Positions 59,797-64,000 of a DNA stretch of 64,000 nt are shown one piece after another. Origin of the DNA: Micromonospora avicenniae (GTDB lineage Bacteria > Actinomycetota > Actinomycetes > Mycobacteriales > Micromonosporaceae). Positions within the stretch are counted from its first letter, which is position 1. Each line of letters starts with the position of its first letter. The DNA is taken from positions 62,001-126,000 of the forward strand of contig NZ_FTNF01000007.1 in the NCBI RefSeq assembly GCF_900156065.1, written 5' to 3'. The translations under genes were made by a program, and so were the position numbers. The notes below the pieces were generated by a model. That model did no database searches. It was not told where the DNA came from and saw only the letters and a program-made list of their open reading frames with translations.

Positions 59797-60669
59797 GTGG
59801 AGATCAAGGGCTTCGACTACCAGCGCGTCACCGTCGCCGACGGCGTGACGCTCCAGGCGGCCGTGGGCGGAACGGGCAGCCCGGTCGTCCTGCTGCACGG
59901 ATTTCCGCAGACCCACCTCATGTGGCGGCACGTCGCCGCCGACCTGGCCGCGGACCACACGGTGATCTGCCCCGACCTGCGCGGCTACGGCGCCAGCGAC
60001 AAGCCCGCCGACACCGACGGCGAGCGGTACGCCAAGCGGACGATGGCCGCCGACGTCGTGGCGCTCGCCCGGGCACTGGGGCACGACCGGTTCGCCCTGG
60101 CCGGCCACGACCGGGGTGCGCTGGTCGCCGTCCGGGCCGGTCTCGACCACCCGGACGCGGTCACCCACCTCGCTGCGCTCGACGTGCTACCCACCCTCGA
60201 CATGTGGGACGTCCTGCACGGCACCACCGCCGCCGTCGGCTTCCACCTGTATCTCATGGCCCAGCCGCCCGGGCTGCCCGAGCAGCTGATCAGCGGAAGC
60301 CCGGACGCCTTCTTCGGGCACTTCCTGGACATCTGGACCCGCGATCCGGAGGCGATCCCCGCCGACGTGCGGGCCGCGTACCTGGTGGCGTCCCGGGCGG
60401 CGGTCACCTCGATCGTGGCCGACTATCGGGCGTCGGCCGGGGTGGATGTCACGCACGACCGGGCCGACCGGGCCGCCGGGAACCAGCTCCGGATGCCGGT
60501 GACCGTCCTCCAGCAGGACTGGGGCGCGGCCCTCGGTTACGACGCGGCGCAGCTGTGGCGGTCGTGGGCGCCGGACCTGGTGCACCGCACGGTCTCCTGC
60601 GGTCACTTCATGGCGGAGGAGGCGCCGGCCGAGGTCGTCGCGGCGCTGCGCGCGCTGCTAGCCCGGTAA
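59797..60669 (+). CDS. Alpha/beta hydrolase, epoxide hydrolase/haloalkanoate dehalogenase-like
   Basis: 290 aa. HGFPQTHLMW (oxyanion region), GYGASDKP, and the nucleophile elbow GHDRGALV with Asp instead of Ser point to the epoxide hydrolase/haloacetate dehalogenase branch. The acid and base are near VLQQDWG and CGHFMAEE. Soluble. GAAGGG about 6 nt before the GTG. Divergent from the SARP gene, which may regulate it. Confidence 0.88.
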   Translation: MEIKGFDYQRVTVADGVTLQAAVGGTGSPVVLLHGFPQTHLMWRHVAADLAADHTVICPDLRGYGASDKPADTDGERYAKRTMAADVVALARALGHDRFALAGHDRGALVAVRAGLDHPDAVTHLAALDVLPTLDMWDVLHGTTAAVGFHLYLMAQPPGLPEQLISGSPDAFFGHFLDIWTRDPEAIPADVRAAYLVASRAAVTSIVADYRASAGVDVTHDRADRAAGNQLRMPVTVLQQDWGAALGYDAAQLWRSWAPDLVHRTVSCGHFMAEEAPAEVVAALRALLAR

Positions 60670-61112
60670 GCGCCGGCCACCCTGCGGCTCACGGTCGGCG
60701 GGCGCGGGCCGGCCCGCGTCGACTCGACCGCTGCTGGTTACGTAACGTCACGCCGCAAGCTCTGGCCGGTACCCTCCTCGACCCCTTTGCTCTGCACCCC
60801 TATACGCACCGGGCACTCTGCGTCACAGCCAACTCCACGCCAACCTGGAGCCTCTCCCTCATTTCAGCAGCTCAGCGCGGTGGCGCGTCGGTGGGTGCAG
60901 AGCAAAGCGTCGAGCGGGGGGTGGGGCCGAGTCCCTCGCGCAGCGACGCTCCGTTATCTCGCTCAGAGTGACGGAGCTGTTCATACGGCGGGGCTACAGC
61001 GACACCGGCCGAGAATTCAGCGACACGGTCGAGAATTCTCTGTGGGGCGTGTCGATTCGCACTGGTCCCGTTCGTCGTCGGAACGTAAGGCAGCCGGAGA
61101 GACGACAGGAGT
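60670..61112. other. Gap with a tandem repeat, no gene
   Basis: 443 nt. Nothing supportable as a gene. It holds the CAGCGACAC...GAGAATTC repeat listed separately, and lies just before the YciI/sigma remnants. Confidence 0.4.
60997..61038. repeat. Tandem direct repeat (21-22 bp, two copies)
   Basis: CAGCGACACCGGCCGAGAATTC and a near copy follow each other, sharing one base at the joint. Each has an EcoRI-type GAATTC. Confidence 0.65.
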
Positions 61113-61832
61113 CGAAGCACGTCACCGACAGCGGCGAGCGGGCCGTCACCGACGGGCCGTTCGCCGAGTCGCGGGAGGTGCTCGGCGGCTACTACGTCAT
61201 CGACGTGCCCGATCTCGACGTCGCCGTGGACTGGGCCGGCTGCTCGCCGCCCTGGTGCACCGGCCGGTCGACGGCGTACCGGGCCGGCCCGGCGCCTGGC
61301 TGCTCACCACCGCCCGCCGCCGGGCCGTCGACCGGCTCCGCCGCGACCAGGCGTACGCCGCCCGCCTGGCACTCGTCGCGGCCGAGGCGGAGCGGGCCGA
61401 CGCGACCGCCCCGGTGAGCGGCGACGACGGCCTCCCCGACGAGCGGCTGCGGCTCTTCTTCACCTGCGCCGCCGCCGCGCTGCACGACGAGGCCGCCGAC
61501 GAGGCGTCCACCGACTGGCCGCAGGTGGTGGCGCTCTACGACCTGCTCCTGGCGTTGACACCGTCGCCGGTGGTGGCGCTGAACCGGGCCGTGGCGGTCG
61601 CGATGCGGGACGGCCCGGAAGCCTGCCTCGCGCTGCTGGACGAACTGGCCGACGAGGCACAGCTGCGCGGCTACCACCCCTACCCTGCCGCCCGGGCCGG
61701 GCTGCTGCACCGGATCGGCCGGCACGCGGAGGCGGCCGCCGCCTACCGGGAGGCGCTCGCCCCGGCCGGCACCGAGCCGGAGCGGAAGCACCTGCGCGGC
61801 CGCTCGCCGTCGTCGAGGCGACCGACGGGTGA
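61113..61832 (+). pseudogene. YciI-family and RNA polymerase sigma-factor remnants, joined by deletions
   Basis: The first part (61113 to about 61240) encodes a YciI-like segment in one frame (VTDGPFAESREVLGGYYVID). From about 61231 another frame reads parts of a sigma-70 family factor: LLAALVH joined to RPVDGVPGRPGAW (about 20 residues missing); then RLRLFFTC joined to ALHDEA (about 170 residues missing compared with the family); then DWPQVVALYDLLLALTPSPV and a frameshifted end at 61832. YciI and this sigma type are often adjacent genes. Several deletions make function unlikely. Confidence 0.8.
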
Positions 61833-61848
61833 GTCCGACGTGGTTCCG

Positions 61849-62757
61849 TCAGCGCCCGGCGCGGGCACGCTCCTCCGCGACCAGCTGCCGGGTGGCCGGG
61901 GCGACCTCGGCGGCGAAGAGCTCGATCGTGGCCGGATCGTCGGCCATCAGGATGAAGGCGCTCACCCCGTACTCCAGGGTCAGGCCGGCGAGGTCCTCCG
62001 CCCACTGCTCCGGCGGGCCGTTGAGCAGCGACCGGCCGGTGGGCGCGAACTCGCCGGAGATGTTGAGCAGCCGCCGGATCTGCGTCGGTTCGCGGCCCGC
62101 GGCCGCGGCGGCCTCGTCGATCCGCTCGTTCATGGCCACCAGGTCGGCCGGGCCACCCTGGAAGTACGGCAGTGACGGCAGCCAGCCGTCGGCCACCCGC
62201 CCGACCAGGCGCAGCATCCGCGGCTTGTACGCGCCTATCCACACGTTCACGTCGTGCGCCGGGGCGGGTCCCCGCTTGGCACCGTTGACCTGGTAGTACT
62301 CGCCGTCGACGCGTACGCCGCCCGGCTTCTCGGCCGCCCAGACCTCACGGATGATCTGGATCGCCTCCTCCAGCGCGGTGATCGCCTGGCCGGGGCTCAG
62401 CCGCCGGCCGCCCATCGCCTCGATGGCGTCCCAGAACGCGCCCGCGCCGAGGCCCAGCTCGAACCGTCCACCGCTGAGCAGGTCCAGGCTGGCCGCGCTG
62501 CGTGCGGTCACCGCCGGCGGCCGCAGCGGCAGGTTGAGCACGTTGGCGCTGAGGTGGACGCGCTCGGTGCGCGCGGCCACGTAACTCAGCAGCGTCCAGG
62601 TGTCGAGGAACCGGGGCTGGTACGGGTGGTCCTGGAAGGTGACCAGGTCCAGCCCGGCGCGGTCGGCGACCACGGCCAGGTCGACGGCCTGCCGGGCGGG
62701 TTGCACGGTGGGCGTGGTGAAGGTGCCGAACAGTAGATCGTGCCCGTAGTCGGTCAT
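61849..62757 (-). CDS. LLM class flavin-dependent oxidoreductase
   Basis: 302 aa luciferase-like TIM barrel: YQPRFLDTWTLLSYVAARTE, SGGRFELGLGAGAFWDA and WIGAYKPRMLRLVG are typical. Binds FMN or F420; which one is not visible from the sequence. It follows the FAD-dependent oxidoreductase gene with a 4-nt overlap (ATGA), so both are one operon. Confidence 0.9.
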   Translation of the reverse strand: MTDYGHDLLFGTFTTPTVQPARQAVDLAVVADRAGLDLVTFQDHPYQPRFLDTWTLLSYVAARTERVHLSANVLNLPLRPPAVTARSAASLDLLSGGRFELGLGAGAFWDAIEAMGGRRLSPGQAITALEEAIQIIREVWAAEKPGGVRVDGEYYQVNGAKRGPAPAHDVNVWIGAYKPRMLRLVGRVADGWLPSLPYFQGGPADLVAMNERIDEAAAAAGREPTQIRRLLNISGEFAPTGRSLLNGPPEQWAEDLAGLTLEYGVSAFILMADDPATIELFAAEVAPATRQLVAEERARAGR

Positions 62758-64000
62758 GGCGTCGTCCTCGATGCGGTGTCGGGTGTGATGGCGAAGTTGT
62801 CGCGGAAGAGGCCGTCCGGGTCGTAACGCTCCTTGAGCGTGCGCAGCCGGGCCAGCGTGCGGGGCGGGAACGCCTCGGCGAGACGCTCCGGCCGCAGGTC
62901 GGTCTCGAAGCTGAGGTAGGTGCCGCGCAGGTGCTCGGCGAGCAGGCCGTCCCAGAGCGCGTCGAGCCGGGCCCGGTGCCGCCCGAACGCGGTCACGTGG
63001 AAGTTGACGTTCCGGTGACTCCACGCCATCGCGTCCGGATCGATGTCGGCGACCGCGCCACCGATCGAGCGGATGTGGAAGAAGTAGACGACGCCGCTGG
63101 CCAGCAGGCGGGCGGCGGCCGCCGCGAACTCGGGGGTCAGGTGATCGATCAGGCCGGTGCGGGAGATCGGTTCCCCCTGGGCCTGGTGCGGTGCGTCGCT
63201 CGCGTTGGCCATCACCGAGGCGTACGGGGTGATGACGACCTGCTGGTCGTAGCCGGGCGCGACGTCGGCGACCGGCTGGAGCTGCGCCACGATCGTCGCC
63301 GGATCGTCGGAGTCGACCATCGCCATCACCTGCGCCACGGCCGGTTGGCCCAACCGGGGCGGGCCCATGATTATCGCGCTGGTCAGGTCGCGCGGCGCGG
63401 CCTCCACCGCGGCGCCCCAGCGGGTCAGGAGCCCGGCGGGGTCACCGGCGTCCAACGCGAACTGGGCCCAGCCGACCGGCCCGACCTCGTCCACCTCGAA
63501 CTCGAAGGCGGTCACCACCCCGAAGTTGGCACCGGCGCCGCGTACCGCCCAGAAGAGGTCGGCGTTCTCGGTCTCGCTGGCCCGCACGACGCGGCCGTCG
63601 GCGAGCACCATCTCGACCGCGCGCAGGTGGTCGATGGTGAGCCCGTGCTTACGCGCCAGCCAGCCGACGCCACCGGCGGTGGCCAGCCCGCCCACACCGA
63701 CTCCGCCGTAGTCGCCGGAGGTGAGCGCCCAGCCGTGCGGGGCCAGCGCCGCGGCGACGTCCATCCAACGCGCACCCGGGCCGATCCGGACCAGGCGGGC
63801 GTCCTCGTCGAGCACCTCGATGCCGTTGATCCCGCCGACGTCGATGACGATGCCGCCGTCGTTGGTCGACCGCCCGCTGATGCCGTGCCCGCCACTGCGG
63901 ATCCCGAGCGGCAGGTGCCGGTGCGCCCGGGCGAAGTTGAGCGCGTCGGTCACCTCGGCCGGGGTGCGCGGGCGCAGGACGAGACCGGGCGCGCCGCCGC
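62754..64000 (-). CDS. FAD-linked oxidoreductase (PCMH/BBE type), 5' end outside the window
   Basis: At least 415 codons, open to the window end. The FAD-binding PCMH domain has RSGGHGISG (the His that carries FAD covalently) and GDYGGVGVGGLATAGG, where the second covalent residue, usually Cys, is missing (Asp/Tyr). The C-terminal BBE motif is RYDPDGLFRDNF. It likely oxidises an alcohol, sugar or aromatic side chain using O2. Its start lies upstream of the window. Operon with the LLM gene. Confidence 0.9.
   Translation of the reverse strand, partial: GGAPGLVLRPRTPAEVTDALNFARAHRHLPLGIRSGGHGISGRSTNDGGIVIDVGGINGIEVLDEDARLVRIGPGARWMDVAAALAPHGWALTSGDYGGVGVGGLATAGGVGWLARKHGLTIDHLRAVEMVLADGRVVRASETENADLFWAVRGAGANFGVVTAFEFEVDEVGPVGWAQFALDAGDPAGLLTRWGAAVEAAPRDLTSAIIMGPPRLGQPAVAQVMAMVDSDDPATIVAQLQPVADVAPGYDQQVVITPYASVMANASDAPHQAQGEPISRTGLIDHLTPEFAAAAARLLASGVVYFFHIRSIGGAVADIDPDAMAWSHRNVNFHVTAFGRHRARLDALWDGLLAEHLRGTYLSFETDLRPERLAEAFPPRTLARLRTLKERYDPDGLFRDNFAITPDTASRTTP

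Overview
The window is high-GC actinobacterial chromosome, most likely Micromonosporaceae (Micromonospora-like). Supporting signs are the strong G/C third-position bias, frequent GTG and TTG starts, TANNNT -10 boxes placed 6-8 nt before start codons (leaderless mRNAs), DUF3117, DivIVA, FolP2-type and SARP genes, an actinobacterial ileS T-box leader, and gene order shared with the mycobacterial folP2-sigE-mrp neighbourhood. The assignment rests on reading and on memory of these families; no database was searched.

Layout. 1-7.3 kb: PhzF-like protein (cut by the window edge), soluble MgtE-N/CBS protein, DUF1003 membrane protein, Mrp Fe-S carrier ATPase, tatB, HtrA-like protease and an O-methyltransferase. 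7.3-14.5 kb: leucyl aminopeptidase, DUF3117, PaaX regulator with an enoyl-CoA hydratase, a tag operon, SRPBCC and DivIVA genes, and a FolP2-type dihydropteroate synthase homologue. 14.6-19.7 kb: a lone nuoA, a stalked surface protein, and korAB. 19.7-30.6 kb: two secreted trypsin-like proteases, azoR/marR, a K+ channel, an ECF sigma factor with a membrane partner, a ClgR/PopR-like regulator next to clpP, a methyltransferase, a lipoprotein and RidA.

30.7-35.8 kb is the accessory, partly decayed part: a DinB-like gene, long stretches without convincing genes, a tRNA-Arg(CCT), a DUF4143 ATPase behind a triple direct repeat, coding remnants and a CHY zinc-finger gene. 35.8-42.3 kb holds two very large exported proteins: a 1034-aa FG-GAP protein and a 999-aa PA14/sorbosone-dehydrogenase/DUF1080 fusion. 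42.4-46.3 kb: amphi-Trp protein, voltage-gated-type cation channel, small helix-hairpin-helix protein, and a NarL-type two-component pair.

46.3-48.7 kb is a zinc-starvation module. The zinc-free ribosomal proteins S14, L33 and L28 run one way. A CobW-like protein without a P-loop (similar, as I remember it, to mycobacterial Rv0106/Mrf) and L31 type B run the other way, with a Zur-box-like palindrome at each promoter. 48.8-52.8 kb holds ArsR- and TetR-regulated units with palindromic operators. 52.9-56.3 kb is ileS behind a translational T-box. 56.3-64 kb holds a SARP-type ATPase regulator divergent from an alpha/beta hydrolase, a YciI/sigma-factor pseudogene with several deletions, and an LLM/FAD-oxidoreductase operon cut by the window edge.

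The points most worth a second look are the P-loop-less CobW protein in the zinc module, the leaderless-promoter grammar that fixes many starts, the possible ATC start of the O-methyltransferase, the unusual pore sequence of the cation channel, the orphan nuoA beside korAB, the DUF4143 promoter repeats, and the compound YciI/sigma deletion pseudogene.
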